Below are positions 15,928-26,189 of a stretch of 64,000 nt of DNA, piece by piece (the first letter of the stretch is position 1; every line of letters begins with the position of its first letter). The stretch is taken from the IMG/VR virus record IMGVR_UViG_3300025070_000022, positions 25,941-89,940 of that record, one strand, 5' to 3'. The notes below the pieces were generated by a model. That model ran no database searches. It saw nothing but the letters and a program-made list of their open reading frames with translations, and was not told the origin of the DNA. The translations under genes were made by a program, and so were the position numbers. This stretch comes from a virus.

Positions 15928-16079
15928 TGGATACATGGGAATGGGTTGGTTTGTTTGCTTTCCTTATCGTGGTAGTTCTGCTGTTCTTTGCCGCTTTTGG
16001 TGGCTCGAACCTAACAGAACAAAGCGTTGAAGAATACATGCAACGGCTTATGCGAGATAACAAAGACGACTTGAAATGA
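15927..16079 (+). CDS. Small single-span membrane protein
   Basis: A 50-residue protein with a short polar start (MDTWEWV), a hydrophobic helix (GLFAFLIVVVLLFFAAFG) and an acidic/basic cytoplasmic-type tail (TEQSVEEYMQRLMRDNKDDLK). GGAGGTTGAT precedes ATG 15927, which overlaps the exonuclease stop. Function unknown. Confidence 0.55.
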   Translation: MDTWEWVGLFAFLIVVVLLFFAAFGGSNLTEQSVEEYMQRLMRDNKDDLK

Positions 16080-16207
16080 CGCTAAAGCAGAAATGCAGTG
16101 AATGTAGCCAGTCTACTATTGCGTTTAGGTTACAGGGGTTTTATCTAGGCTCGGATAAAAAAGTAAAGTTATGGGAATGCCGCAACTGCGGTAATATTTG
16201 GAAGTAA
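16076..16207 (+). CDS. Small zinc-ribbon protein
   Basis: A 43-residue protein with two CxxC knuckles (KCSECSQ and WECRNCGNIW), a complete four-Cys zinc ribbon with the strand between them. It overlaps the preceding stop and is the last gene of the + strand block, directly followed by a terminator. Probably a nucleic-acid-binding accessory. Confidence 0.6.
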   Translation: MTLKQKCSECSQSTIAFRLQGFYLGSDKKVKLWECRNCGNIWK

Positions 16208-16209
16208 TT

Positions 16210-16259
16210 TGGCCACTCGGCTCGCTCTATTTTGGGGCGAATCGGGTGGCCATTTTTTT
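16210..16259 (+). terminator. Terminator hairpin closing the + strand block
   Basis: GGCCACTCG pairs with CGGGTGGCC (one mismatch) around an inner partly paired GCTCGC/GGCGA segment, and the stem is followed by seven T. It begins three bases after the last + strand stop codon. On the - strand no T-run follows, so it appears to act mainly on + strand transcripts. Confidence 0.7.
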
Positions 16260-16309
16260 ATGGATTTTTTTCCGGAGTGCAAAAGCGATTTGAAAAAATA
16301 CTATTTTTT

Positions 16310-16417
16310 TTAAGAATACCTATTACCTACTAAAGAAGGCGACCACCAAAGCATCACTAGATAAATTATAGCAACCACAACAACCACCATATCCAGTAGT
16401 TTTTCTTTAGTTATCAT
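16310..16417 (-). CDS. 35-residue membrane protein at the end of the late block
   Basis: A frame beginning MITKEKLLDMVVVVVAIIYLVMLWWSP, one clear transmembrane helix, starting in an ATGA overlap with the stop of the fibre gene. As the last late gene and a single-span peptide it could be a holin-like or egress factor, but that is conjecture. No lysin is recognised nearby. Confidence 0.4.
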   Translation of the reverse strand: MITKEKLLDMVVVVVAIIYLVMLWWSPSLVGNRYS

Positions 16418-17472
16418 TGCACTCTAAATTCAATAACTGGCATAGTGTTAGTTCTATATTTAGACCCGTTTGAATCTACTCCATCGTGACCACCAGTGAA
16501 GTCGGCATTTGTTAGTGTTGCCGGACCAACAGTTCCACTAACTTTAGATTGTTCAGTCATACCCCATAATGAAATGGCATATAATTTACTTCCATCATCA
16601 TTCCAAGATATACCGGAAAGCCACGGTGTTGTTCCAGTATTGTTTGTTGGTCGCCACGGAGATGTACCCTCATTACCATAGAAAGAAGTCAAATCGAAGG
16701 TAGTAATGAGCGTTCCGCTTGTAATATCGTAAGCAATTGATAAGTCATATTCGTAAATATATCCAGTATGTTGAGAAACATACATCTTAGTGCCATTAGG
16801 ATTGAAAATTAAGTCAGATATGAGGTTATGTGATAATTGAATGCTACCCACAAATGTATCGTTCCTTTCAACTACATAGTTCGCAGTAGATACTGCGTAC
16901 TGTTTAATTACTGATAGGCCGTTTGATTGACCGTAACCAAAATAATACCCAGAACCATCAGCATTCCAGCGAGCGTATCTAACGCCACCTCCACCGGCTA
17001 AAGCCCTACCAGTTGGAGAAAATGTTAAACTACTACCGCTTTGAGAAAGAGTCCCACTACTTATTCTATTTCCGTGAAAGTCAGCAATAATTATTTTTGT
17101 TTCAGTGCTGTCCAAACCAAAACCATCACAACTGTTTAATAACCCCGCCCCCGCCCCCGCAGGGTTTTGTCTTACAACTGCTCCTGTTCCAGTAGAACTA
17201 ATTGGTAACTTTGAAAAAAATACATGGTTGCTATCAAAAGAGTTCCCATTCCCTCTATTTGAAATATACATATCTGTACCTATTACTTGCATACCAGTCA
17301 TCCAAGCGGAATTAGCCGCACCAGCGTTAAAGTTAATTCCTACTGCATTGTTTCCGGCAGTTTCATGTATGGCTTTAACAGAAGCCAAATTGTATAAGTT
17401 TGGATTAACTGTTGTAACAGCATTAGCCTCCTGTTCAGCACAAGAACCAGCAATAGCAAGATACAAAATCAT
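16414..17472 (-). CDS. Putative distal tail/receptor-binding protein, beta-propeller-like
   Basis: A 352-residue protein, Gly/Ser/Thr/Asn rich, with repeated strand units such as LIFNPNGTKMYVSQHTGYIYEYDL and ISWNDDGSKLYAISLWG, the spacing expected of propeller blades (NPDGTKMYV-type repeats). The N-terminus (MILYLAIAGSC) is hydrophobic. It is at the distal end of the tail module, next to the fibre gene, which fits host recognition. The family assignment is by repeat pattern only. Confidence 0.55.
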   Translation of the reverse strand: MILYLAIAGSCAEQEANAVTTVNPNLYNLASVKAIHETAGNNAVGINFNAGAANSAWMTGMQVIGTDMYISNRGNGNSFDSNHVFFSKLPISSTGTGAVVRQNPAGAGAGLLNSCDGFGLDSTETKIIIADFHGNRISSGTLSQSGSSLTFSPTGRALAGGGGVRYARWNADGSGYYFGYGQSNGLSVIKQYAVSTANYVVERNDTFVGSIQLSHNLISDLIFNPNGTKMYVSQHTGYIYEYDLSIAYDITSGTLITTFDLTSFYGNEGTSPWRPTNNTGTTPWLSGISWNDDGSKLYAISLWGMTEQSKVSGTVGPATLTNADFTGGHDGVDSNGSKYRTNTMPVIEFRVQ

Positions 17473-19367
17473 GCCCCCAAAACAACATAATCAGTTCCAG
17501 TTGAAATACAAGTAACACCATTACGAGCCGCTACTGCAATATCAGTTTGTGCGCCATTCATGTTATCGCCCGTACTACTATCTGACCCAGTTCGCAATGT
17601 AAAACCATTACCGTCGTTATTGACAATAGTGAAATGAACACCTGCACCCTGATTGTCGGGAATCGTAATAACAGTGCCACTTCCAGTAACAAAGATGTAT
17701 CTTCCGGCGTGAGTTGCTTCTGTTAAAGTAGTAGAAGTATTTAAACTAACAACTGGTAGTCTTGGAGAAACGAATGTTTGACCTGTTGCTACTGTTACAC
17801 TACCACTCAACGCTAAAGTTGATACTCCTTCAACTGCGGCGACAGCACTAGAACCGCCGCTAGTATCGGTATCAGCAATATACCATCCTTCTGCTACACC
17901 TGCAATACCACCATCAGCAATAGCCTGTAATGTAATAGATTCACCTTGTAGTAGTTTAATTGTATTAGTTACAGTGACTCTTTTATCGTGATTGATTAAA
18001 CCATTATCAATAGTTCCTGCTGTAGGGGTAATTGTCATAGTAGTAGGGTGAACATTTTTAATTGTAATAACCGTATCAGTATAAGCAGTAGGGGCAGGTA
18101 AGGTAGCAGTACCCGAAGGGTCATTAAGATAATTCATAGTAGCAGTAATTGTTGGATTAATGGTAGCGGCATTATTTGGTGCGGCATTTTTATTATGAAT
18201 AATAGTTGAACCAAAATTAACAACTCCATTTAATACGACTCCAATTGAAGTAGAAGCACCTCTTCCTGTAACTGTTTGTAATGTATCTGCCTCAGCAGTT
18301 AAGTAGGTATTACCATCTACTGTATAATTACCAACACCGTTTCTTTTCATAAAGCCGTTGCTTGTAAAGTCTGCATCTTGAAGAGGGTCGCCTAAAAAAG
18401 TTAATACTTGCCCTTGAGTTAATTCTTCAATTACACCATCAGCACCAGAAACTCTTCCCAACACTCTTTCGTCATTAACAACATTTTGAATCTTAGCATA
18501 AGTTATTCCATCGTCCTTTACTCTTAAAGCATCTGAATTAATTTCAATGGTGGAATCATCAACACCCACATTTAGTGTAACATCTCCAGTTGTTCCTCCA
18601 CCAGTTAAAGCACTACCCGCCACAACAGAAGTAATATCTCCCTGTGGTGCTAATGCGGCTATAGAAGAAGCAGTAACGGTTTTAATAACATCATTCACTC
18701 CCGTAGCGTTAGTATCTTGAATTAAAACCTTATCAGTACCTTCAACCGTAGCAGACCCTATGCCCGAAATAAATAATCCCTCACTGGTTCCAGTAATAGC
18801 ACTTGTTTCTGTGTAGGTAGTACTTCCAGCATCATAGCCGATACTCACTGAATTTTCGCTCTTAGCCGTAGTCAAATACTGAATAGACCTATCATTCACA
18901 GTCCCACCCGCATTCAATTTAATTATAGCAATAGGAATATCACCCGAAGTTAGTTGTGGCACTACATCAGTATCGGCCTTATCTCCTCTAATGGCCAATA
19001 CATTTGTAGAGTCACTAGTCACCACTAAGACGAAGTATGCGTTTCCGGAGGCAGGTTCATCGAAGGTAGAAGGAGTTCCTTGAGTGAAAGTAGCAGTAGC
19101 GATTTCTGGCATTAGTTTTCCATCTCTAATGACCTTACCTGCCCTCACTAAGAATTGCGTATTTCCGCTAGAGTCTGTCTGTACTATGCTAAAATTTTTA
19201 GTTGCGTCTGCTGTAGTTCCGTTTAGAATGGCATAACTATTCTGCAACCCTACCGATAATGCCTTGAGCAAACCACTATGCGGGAAATCTACGCCATCAA
19301 CTAAGCCACTACCTGCGGGGTTAGAATGAAATCTACTGTACTGTCCTATGTTTCTGCTGTCTGTCAT
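17469..19367 (-). CDS. Tail fibre protein
   Basis: A 632-residue protein composed of Ser/Thr/Gly/Val-rich strands typical of trimeric phage fibres. The N-terminus (RNIGQYSRFHSNPAGSGLVDG) probably attaches to the baseplate and the middle has segments such as SVVAGSALTGGGTTGDVTLNVGV, a motif common in phage fibres. ATG 19367 is preferred over TTG 19376 because GAGGT is well spaced to it. The C-terminus (ATGTDYVVLGA) is like the tips of pectin-lyase-less fibres. It overlaps the propeller-like protein gene. Confidence 0.7.
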   Translation of the reverse strand: MTDSRNIGQYSRFHSNPAGSGLVDGVDFPHSGLLKALSVGLQNSYAILNGTTADATKNFSIVQTDSSGNTQFLVRAGKVIRDGKLMPEIATATFTQGTPSTFDEPASGNAYFVLVVTSDSTNVLAIRGDKADTDVVPQLTSGDIPIAIIKLNAGGTVNDRSIQYLTTAKSENSVSIGYDAGSTTYTETSAITGTSEGLFISGIGSATVEGTDKVLIQDTNATGVNDVIKTVTASSIAALAPQGDITSVVAGSALTGGGTTGDVTLNVGVDDSTIEINSDALRVKDDGITYAKIQNVVNDERVLGRVSGADGVIEELTQGQVLTFLGDPLQDADFTSNGFMKRNGVGNYTVDGNTYLTAEADTLQTVTGRGASTSIGVVLNGVVNFGSTIIHNKNAAPNNAATINPTITATMNYLNDPSGTATLPAPTAYTDTVITIKNVHPTTMTITPTAGTIDNGLINHDKRVTVTNTIKLLQGESITLQAIADGGIAGVAEGWYIADTDTSGGSSAVAAVEGVSTLALSGSVTVATGQTFVSPRLPVVSLNTSTTLTEATHAGRYIFVTGSGTVITIPDNQGAGVHFTIVNNDGNGFTLRTGSDSSTGDNMNGAQTDIAVAARNGVTCISTGTDYVVLGA

Positions 19368-19368
19368 A

Positions 19369-19707
19369 TCACTCAACCTCTATGCTAATGTAAAAATCAA
19401 TTTCTTCTCCGGAAGTAAATGGCCCTATTCCATCGAATGTAACTCTAGACAACATTTCTGTGTATCCGCTATTGAAAATTCCTATTTCTCTTATTGTGTA
19501 TCCAGCAACGGAGGAACCCAAGAGAGTGAATTTGAAATCTACAATGTTCCCGTCACTAGTAGTAGAAGAAGCAGAAATATCGTATATGGGTACATCTAGG
19601 TTAATAGATGCCGGATTGGTAGAGTTACCACCCACTCCCACCCTAGCCTTTGTAAATGTGTTTTTCAAATGCAAGGCAATGTTTTCTCTAACGGAATCTA
19701 CTATCAA
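19369..19707 (-). CDS. Baseplate/tail-collar-like protein
   Basis: A 112-residue protein with TTG start after GGAGGATGA. It has ARVGVGGNST near the N-terminus and FTLLGSSVAGYTIREIGIFNSGYTEMLSRVTF, the 'G-xxIREIGIF' pattern of phage baseplate-to-fibre adaptor proteins. It lies between the hub gene and the fibre gene, as expected for a connector between them. Confidence 0.6.
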   Translation of the reverse strand: MIVDSVRENIALHLKNTFTKARVGVGGNSTNPASINLDVPIYDISASSTTSDGNIVDFKFTLLGSSVAGYTIREIGIFNSGYTEMLSRVTFDGIGPFTSGEEIDFYISIEVE

Positions 19708-22700
19708 AATTCATCCTCCAGTATTGTTTCAAGGGTATTTCCGCCAGCCGATAGACCTAAATTTAGGTCGAAGCCTAGTGTCTGCTCAAACCCAAGATTG
19801 AAAGAGTTTGCGCTTGCATTAGCCCTTTTCTTGACAACGATTTTTCTTTCTGTTAGGCTTATCTTCTCAAAGAAATCTTTAGATGTACGAACATTATCGA
19901 AAGAATCGCTTCTTGATTGAGCCTCTATCTTTTTAGTATTCTTCAAAATTTCAGCAAACCTATCCGTTAAGCCTTTAGTGAATTTACCAAGTTCTAATTT
20001 GATAGTACCAATTTGAGTATGTTCCATTTCTAAAATTACATATTTAGAGTATGCAATTCCTTCTTGTAATAGTTCAAGTCCTATAATATCCGATGGTCTT
20101 ACTTGTCCTAAATTCCTATGACCTAGTTCCAAAGAAATCTTCTTGTTAGAACTGGAATGTAATCTTAATAGGTTATACGCCCTATCGTCTACTTCCTGTT
20201 GAGTAGATAGGCTATTGTCGTTAATTTCCAATACCTTTCTTCCTCTTTCACGAATACTACTTCCGTTCTTTCTAACTGCTATTTTATCGTTAGAATAAAC
20301 TCTAACTTCATTGTAGAAGTCAAAGAGAACATCAGATTGGCTAAAGTTCACAATTTGTAATTCGTTTTTTGCATCTGTAATTGTTATCTTAGGTGAAAAT
20401 GCTGAATCCTTTTGGTCCTTGATTGAAAATTTATTATTGTCATAAATCAATCTTTTATTTTTCTTTTCAATTAGATAGTTAATTGCTGAAAATAAATCAG
20501 TTCCTTTTAGATTAGGTGCTACAATTAAGGGGTAGTCGTCGGAGTAGCCAGTAGTAAATTCTATGTCATTTTCTTCAAAGAGATTATTGATGAGAGTTTC
20601 TGTTTCTTCACCAATAGTAACTCCAGTACCTATGACTGCCCTAACTGGCTTACCTTTTAGGTTCTTATTCGTGGTGATAGTAATGGTATCCGATAATGAA
20701 ACTATGCCTTTAGTCAACTTATGTTTCCCAAAGGTAATGGCAAGACCCCTTCCTACAATGTCACCATCTCCAGTCCCTAACCAATCTATTTCAGTTGAGG
20801 TTTTGAAAGCGGTATTACCGTCGCTGATACATAGTGTCGAAGGTATTTCTGCCTTCTTAGTTTCTATATCAGCGAATTGATATAAAGCCAATAGCGGGCT
20901 TCTAGACACAACATGTTCCTTTGTACCACTGACCACCTTTCCATCTAAGTCTACAGTACAATACATAGACAACACTCCTTCGTTATGTCCCATGTTTTCT
21001 ATTGCAGTACCAGTGCTATATGTTAGGCTTCTCTTAGGGGAGTTTTCACCCTTTATCAAATAGTCTTTAATTGTACTATAGGTTTCATTCTTATATGGCA
21101 TCTTAGTATATTCCGATGATAAAGTGTTTATTTTAATTTTACTAGGAGTATATTCGTAAGTACAAGTTTCATTAGGTTGCATAACCCTATAGTATCCCGT
21201 AGGCAAATTAACATCACTTAGTACTATATGTCTTTTAGTAGAACTACCACTGTCTATTTCATGGGTCACTACATAACCCATTGAAGAAGGGGATGTGTTG
21301 TTTATTGCGGGTTGTTGTGTATCTAAGTCCACTGTTTGTGTAATGGTAGTGCCAGTTCCGTATTCTATCCCCTTTTCCGATACTAAATAGCATCCTGTTA
21401 AGTCTTTAATGAAATCTAAATATGGATAGTCACTGGAATTTAATGTGTATTTATACAAGGTAGTTCCCGATGGTCCTCTTACAGAAGCACTACTAGGTAG
21501 TTTAATTCTAAGTTTGAATCCCATATAGACCCCTTCTCCGTCGCTAGTCGTTGTAGATTCTAGACTACTATTGCCACCTCTTACGGTTCCTATTGGATTG
21601 TCAAATAGATTAGGTCTTACTGTAAATCCATAATTTAGCAAAGTTCCATTTGGATATTCTCTTAAATGGGCGTTGTTGATTGGCGGAGTTACTGTTCCCG
21701 ACTCCGATAGAATTGAGCCATCTTCCGTGTCGAATCTATCTAATACTACTCCCATAAACCCATATCTTAGGAATTGAGAAGGAGTGGTAGCATTGACAGT
21801 AGCGTCTAAAAGAGAATTATAGTGTTTTAATAATAGACTAGAATGCCCCGTCACAGCAGAGTTGTCGATGAACGGAGCATTATTACTAGAACTACCTTGA
21901 GTCATTGGTAGGATTAAATGACTATGGTGATTGCTAGTAGCAGTGAGTCCGTTTAGTGCGCCTCCTATCTCTGTCGTAGAAGTATCATTTTCAAACTTAC
22001 CACCGTGAAGTATTGAAATCAAAGGATGAATACTAGAATCAAACTCGGAAGCCCCCTTACTATCTCCATGTCCTCTAAATATGGCTTGCCGTTTAACTGC
22101 CTTGAATAAATTACCTGTAGCAATTCCTCCCGAACTAGTTGTCTTTACTATCTTTCTAGTAGAATCCCCATGATACAAATTCTTTAGCGTTATTGTAGTG
22201 GTCGAAACACTAGAAACTTCCCCAATCATATTTCCATCGCTGTCACAAATAATGTCATTTGCACTTAGGGAAGAACTCACATCTGAAGTAGTGAGTATAG
22301 CATCGTCGGAATCTCTAAAGCCAAAAGTCGTTCCTAAATCTGTAAATTCATAAAAGTGATAATTGAAGATTCTCATTGTTTTTGTTTTGTTTGGAAGGTG
22401 TTCGGGGTTTATTTGATTCATAGTTGAATCGAAAACTAACTCAGTTAATCTCATTAAACCAAAAGTAGTCATTTTGGTAATGTCTTCTACATCGTATTCT
22501 AAGATGTTAGCCGTATCATAATCATTGTCTAGGTATTTCTTTGCCTTTCCAGAACCTCCATACTTAGAATGTTTATCGGAAGTAGTATCTTCTGTTGGTT
22601 TGTTCAACAAATACAGACTAAAGTTTTTCAAATCCCTATTAGAGTAGAACAGACTATCATCTCTCAATTTACTATACGGTAATAAATCCGAAGTCGCAAA

Positions 22701-25700
22701 TAGGAAAAGTCTAGCGGCTTTAGGGTCTAACTGTTCCAAGAAATCTTTAATGTAAAAGTTAGATTTAATTCTACCACCTAATGTAGAGTCGTGTGAAGTA
22801 AAAACTTTATCTCTAGAGTGACCTGCTTCATGTACCACATAATCCCAAAATAGTGAACCACTAGCAGGGAAATATCCCCTCTCCTCAACTGGCAAGTGTA
22901 AATGAGAAGTTTCTCTAAATCTACTAGGTATTTTTTCTAAGGCGGTAGAACTTCTTCCTTGATTCATTTTGTAGGACGAAGCATAGTATTGAACCGAACT
23001 ACTACCATCATAGTAATTAGCATCGGAAGCCCTACCAACCTCTTCCTTTTCTGCGGTACTAACATCAGTAGTGTGATATTTACTAGCAATCACTTGTGTT
23101 TTTCTATTAAAAATTCCTTTCTCTATGTGGTTTATTTTGTAAAGAGGAACTCCATATTTTTCAACATAGGTTTCGACCAATTCGTGAGTTAGTGCTGTAG
23201 TTGGTCTAAGATAATTGTAGTAGGTTGGCTTCTGCATATCATCAGCCCCATAATCAACTCCTGCTTCAATTCCATATTGAGAATTCAATAGAGTTATCAT
23301 CTTACCCCCATGTAAATGCTCTCCATTCACTAGGTACAAATTGTGAGTATTTTTTCCGGAATACTGATTATTTGCTGTAGTTGTGAACCCTAATGTAGAA
23401 ATGGTTTCACCCAAACTGAAATTATTTACTGCCCTATCTAAGAAAACTCTCCAAGTATCTACCCCACTTGAAACTGTATTATAGCATACTACTTGAGTAC
23501 AATATCCTACAAATACAGAACTCAAATAAATAGGCAACCCTACATCTGCCACTGTCTTGATAGTAGAAGTATTGGACGGGTTAATGTCTAGGTATTTGTT
23601 ACCATCAACATCAAAACCACTACCACTACTAGTAGTAACACCTATTGTGGTTAATGTGGTATCGTAAGTATCGCTATCATTATGGTCTACTCTTCCTAAA
23701 GTTACAGGGAAGTAAGGGGCTAATTCTATGGTGGTTTTTCCATCTACAGTAGAGGTGTTCAAAACAGTAAAATCAATCAAGGTATTGACTGTTTCAAAGG
23801 TTTCATAATTTGTACCTCCATCACTTAGTTTGGCTTGGAACGCTTCTTCCTTTCCTATAGAAGAGGGGTGTTGTATATGAAATCCAACGGCATTGCTATC
23901 AACTCCGGAAGTTCTAGAAGTAGTACTCCCACTCAGTAGAGTACCGTCTAGTTTTTCGCCACTGTTGAAAAGTAATCCCTTGTCACTATTTCCCCCTAGG
24001 CTAGTAGCAAAGGTGGGTAGTTTATTGTTAGCAGATAGGGCTTTATTTAGAATATAATTTGTTTCTACTTCTTTCCATAGTTGTATTTCATTGACAGTAT
24101 CAGTACTCATTGCTTCCGCCAATGGTAAATTTTTCAAAGATATTGTAGTTTTTCCTATTGATGGAAAGTTTAGTGTTGTGGTCGCTCCCTCTCCTATGTA
24201 CGCTACTACACCATTTGTGTATTTTACAAATAGTTTTTTATTTACTAAACCAGTACTAAAATTAGTGATAGCAAAGGTTTTATTGTTAAAAGTTAAATCT
24301 CCCCCACTGTCCAAAACCCCGACAAGTTCTAACTTATTGTGTGGACTTCTAGTTGAATAGATAATATCCTCCGAAAAATTAGAATTACGATTTACTATTG
24401 GAGAAATTAGTTTTGAATAGTTATCCCTACCGGAAATAGTCATAGTACTCATACCCATATTTTTGTCTATTTCTATTTGTTCTATTTCTCCGTTGAATCT
24501 CTCTACTTCAATGATATATTGTCCGGAGACATATTCCAAAGAAGTGTAAGCAACATTGTATTTTTTACCTATTGAGTTATTGAAGGATAGAGTTAGAAAC
24601 TTTTGGTCTTTATTTGAACTCGTTACAGTCGCTTCAAGTCCTGCATAATTCTTATCCAAGAAAACTATTTTTAGTTGACTTTCTCTTCCTTCAATGAAAG
24701 GAAAGGTAGTGAGTAGATTGCTCTTAGATGAACTAAAGGCTCTACGATATAATCTATCACCTGCGCTTAGTGTATAGGAAGAGGTAGAGAAGGAACTTTC
24801 TGTGTCTAATCTAGAACTAGTAGTGAAAGTAATATCTTGTGTAAATGCACTAGCATTGAAAGCATCAATTGTATCAACTCTTACTACTCTAGACCCTACT
24901 AATATTTCATCATCTAATGATAACAAATTCGCTAAATCATATCCTTCTTCTGTAGTAAATGTGTACTCATTTCCTGTGACATTTGCCTTCACTGTCGCCT
25001 TGAGGGGGAACCATTCAAAGAACTCACCCCTATGCTGTTGCTGTCGAACTCTAAAAGCCTCAAACTCCCCTACCTTTGAGGACATGATTCGGGAGGTGTC
25101 TACAATTCTTGACTCCGCATAACCCCCCCTCCCGCCAAATGATTCTTTCAAATTGGTGCTAATAACCATAGGGACTTCGTTGGCTGTTTCGGGAGAATAG
25201 CCGTAGTGAAGATACCGATATGGGCCAACTAGATTGAGAGCGGATTTCACATTGTTGTCGTCACGCCTAGCATGGTAAAACGATTCATCATAATCTGTGA
25301 AGTCATTATTCACTAATGTCAATCCTTCATTAGAAGTCTGTTTGGTGCTAGTATAACTGCTAGTACTGGGGTCGTCTAGTACCTTTAAATTGTCAACAAG
25401 CGCAGTTTTAATGTTAAACTTACTGTAGTCTTTAACAGAAAAACCATAGTCTTGAGAAGTAATAAATGTGTTTGTCACAAATGAACTAATGGTAGCACTG
25501 CCCATTTGAGAAGAAGCATATTTGACATAATATTTTTTATTGTGGTCAAGTTGATTCTTCTTATCTAGTCTAGAATTGTGAAAGTAAAATAGGGGTTTAG
25601 AACATAGCAATGATTTATTCATTCTGTAGGTAGTGCTACCCGCAGTAATTTCAGTAGCAAGAACACCACTACTCACCGCCACTATAGTAGATTCATCCTC

Positions 25701-26189
25701 ATCATCTCCTCTAAATACCATGAATTTAGTGTCCTTGGTAATAGAAGAACCTAGTCTCGGCTCAAATTCAAAACTATCCCCTGCAACATCATCAGTAGTA
25801 AATTGTGTAATTCTAGCAAAGTGGTGAGTTAATCCACTATCCGAGTTTATCAATACATAGTGATTATAGCCATTATCAGTAGAATTTAGGCGAATGCCTT
25901 CTTCAGTAATGCTATCATAGCACTTTATTTTGTACCCCTCGGTATTTTCTAAATTGGAATATTGTGTACCGGCAGAATCCGAACCTTGTAATTGCTGAAC
26001 GAAAATGTCATTATTAGAATCATCAGTAGATATGTAAGTGAACATTCTATGGGTATCAGTACAAGTAAGCGTATCGTGAATAATAGGATTCGTAGGGCAA
26101 TCGAAATTGACATTGTTACCTGCGTTTCCTAGAGTGGCTTCCACAGTAGGATTTATTGCAGTACCCTTACGCATAGCATATACTGTCAT
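19704..26189 (-). CDS. Giant tail hub/tip protein
   Basis: A 2161-residue protein, the largest in the window. The C-terminal ~450 residues look like a baseplate hub: a segment running LFSAINYLIEKKNKRLIYDNNKFSI, then FDFYNEVRVYSNDK and VDDRAYNLLRLHSSS, as in tail hub proteins of long-tailed phages. The N-terminal 1600 residues are Ser/Thr/Asn-rich and may carry receptor-binding or enzymatic domains. An HEAGH sequence (residues 1120-1124, positions 22818-22832) fits the HExxH zinc-protease pattern, but no supporting third ligand was identified. The order tape measure, tail protein, LamG-like protein, hub, fibres is normal. Confidence 0.7.
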   Translation of the reverse strand: MTVYAMRKGTAINPTVEATLGNAGNNVNFDCPTNPIIHDTLTCTDTHRMFTYISTDDSNNDIFVQQLQGSDSAGTQYSNLENTEGYKIKCYDSITEEGIRLNSTDNGYNHYVLINSDSGLTHHFARITQFTTDDVAGDSFEFEPRLGSSITKDTKFMVFRGDDEDESTIVAVSSGVLATEITAGSTTYRMNKSLLCSKPLFYFHNSRLDKKNQLDHNKKYYVKYASSQMGSATISSFVTNTFITSQDYGFSVKDYSKFNIKTALVDNLKVLDDPSTSSYTSTKQTSNEGLTLVNNDFTDYDESFYHARRDDNNVKSALNLVGPYRYLHYGYSPETANEVPMVISTNLKESFGGRGGYAESRIVDTSRIMSSKVGEFEAFRVRQQQHRGEFFEWFPLKATVKANVTGNEYTFTTEEGYDLANLLSLDDEILVGSRVVRVDTIDAFNASAFTQDITFTTSSRLDTESSFSTSSYTLSAGDRLYRRAFSSSKSNLLTTFPFIEGRESQLKIVFLDKNYAGLEATVTSSNKDQKFLTLSFNNSIGKKYNVAYTSLEYVSGQYIIEVERFNGEIEQIEIDKNMGMSTMTISGRDNYSKLISPIVNRNSNFSEDIIYSTRSPHNKLELVGVLDSGGDLTFNNKTFAITNFSTGLVNKKLFVKYTNGVVAYIGEGATTTLNFPSIGKTTISLKNLPLAEAMSTDTVNEIQLWKEVETNYILNKALSANNKLPTFATSLGGNSDKGLLFNSGEKLDGTLLSGSTTSRTSGVDSNAVGFHIQHPSSIGKEEAFQAKLSDGGTNYETFETVNTLIDFTVLNTSTVDGKTTIELAPYFPVTLGRVDHNDSDTYDTTLTTIGVTTSSGSGFDVDGNKYLDINPSNTSTIKTVADVGLPIYLSSVFVGYCTQVVCYNTVSSGVDTWRVFLDRAVNNFSLGETISTLGFTTTANNQYSGKNTHNLYLVNGEHLHGGKMITLLNSQYGIEAGVDYGADDMQKPTYYNYLRPTTALTHELVETYVEKYGVPLYKINHIEKGIFNRKTQVIASKYHTTDVSTAEKEEVGRASDANYYDGSSSVQYYASSYKMNQGRSSTALEKIPSRFRETSHLHLPVEERGYFPASGSLFWDYVVHEAGHSRDKVFTSHDSTLGGRIKSNFYIKDFLEQLDPKAARLFLFATSDLLPYSKLRDDSLFYSNRDLKNFSLYLLNKPTEDTTSDKHSKYGGSGKAKKYLDNDYDTANILEYDVEDITKMTTFGLMRLTELVFDSTMNQINPEHLPNKTKTMRIFNYHFYEFTDLGTTFGFRDSDDAILTTSDVSSSLSANDIICDSDGNMIGEVSSVSTTTITLKNLYHGDSTRKIVKTTSSGGIATGNLFKAVKRQAIFRGHGDSKGASEFDSSIHPLISILHGGKFENDTSTTEIGGALNGLTATSNHHSHLILPMTQGSSSNNAPFIDNSAVTGHSSLLLKHYNSLLDATVNATTPSQFLRYGFMGVVLDRFDTEDGSILSESGTVTPPINNAHLREYPNGTLLNYGFTVRPNLFDNPIGTVRGGNSSLESTTTSDGEGVYMGFKLRIKLPSSASVRGPSGTTLYKYTLNSSDYPYLDFIKDLTGCYLVSEKGIEYGTGTTITQTVDLDTQQPAINNTSPSSMGYVVTHEIDSGSSTKRHIVLSDVNLPTGYYRVMQPNETCTYEYTPSKIKINTLSSEYTKMPYKNETYSTIKDYLIKGENSPKRSLTYSTGTAIENMGHNEGVLSMYCTVDLDGKVVSGTKEHVVSRSPLLALYQFADIETKKAEIPSTLCISDGNTAFKTSTEIDWLGTGDGDIVGRGLAITFGKHKLTKGIVSLSDTITITTNKNLKGKPVRAVIGTGVTIGEETETLINNLFEENDIEFTTGYSDDYPLIVAPNLKGTDLFSAINYLIEKKNKRLIYDNNKFSIKDQKDSAFSPKITITDAKNELQIVNFSQSDVLFDFYNEVRVYSNDKIAVRKNGSSIRERGRKVLEINDNSLSTQQEVDDRAYNLLRLHSSSNKKISLELGHRNLGQVRPSDIIGLELLQEGIAYSKYVILEMEHTQIGTIKLELGKFTKGLTDRFAEILKNTKKIEAQSRSDSFDNVRTSKDFFEKISLTERKIVVKKRANASANSFNLGFEQTLGFDLNLGLSAGGNTLETILEDEF

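Noticed and set aside
16210-16259. Junction hairpin as an attachment site
   Set aside because: It is an ordinary stem with a T-run right after a stop codon. No integrase gene or second copy of the sequence is seen in the window.
17105-17515. + strand frames within the tail genes
   Set aside because: They are antisense to repetitive Ser/Thr/Gly-rich fibre genes, whose complement is naturally open and hydrophobic; no start signals seen.
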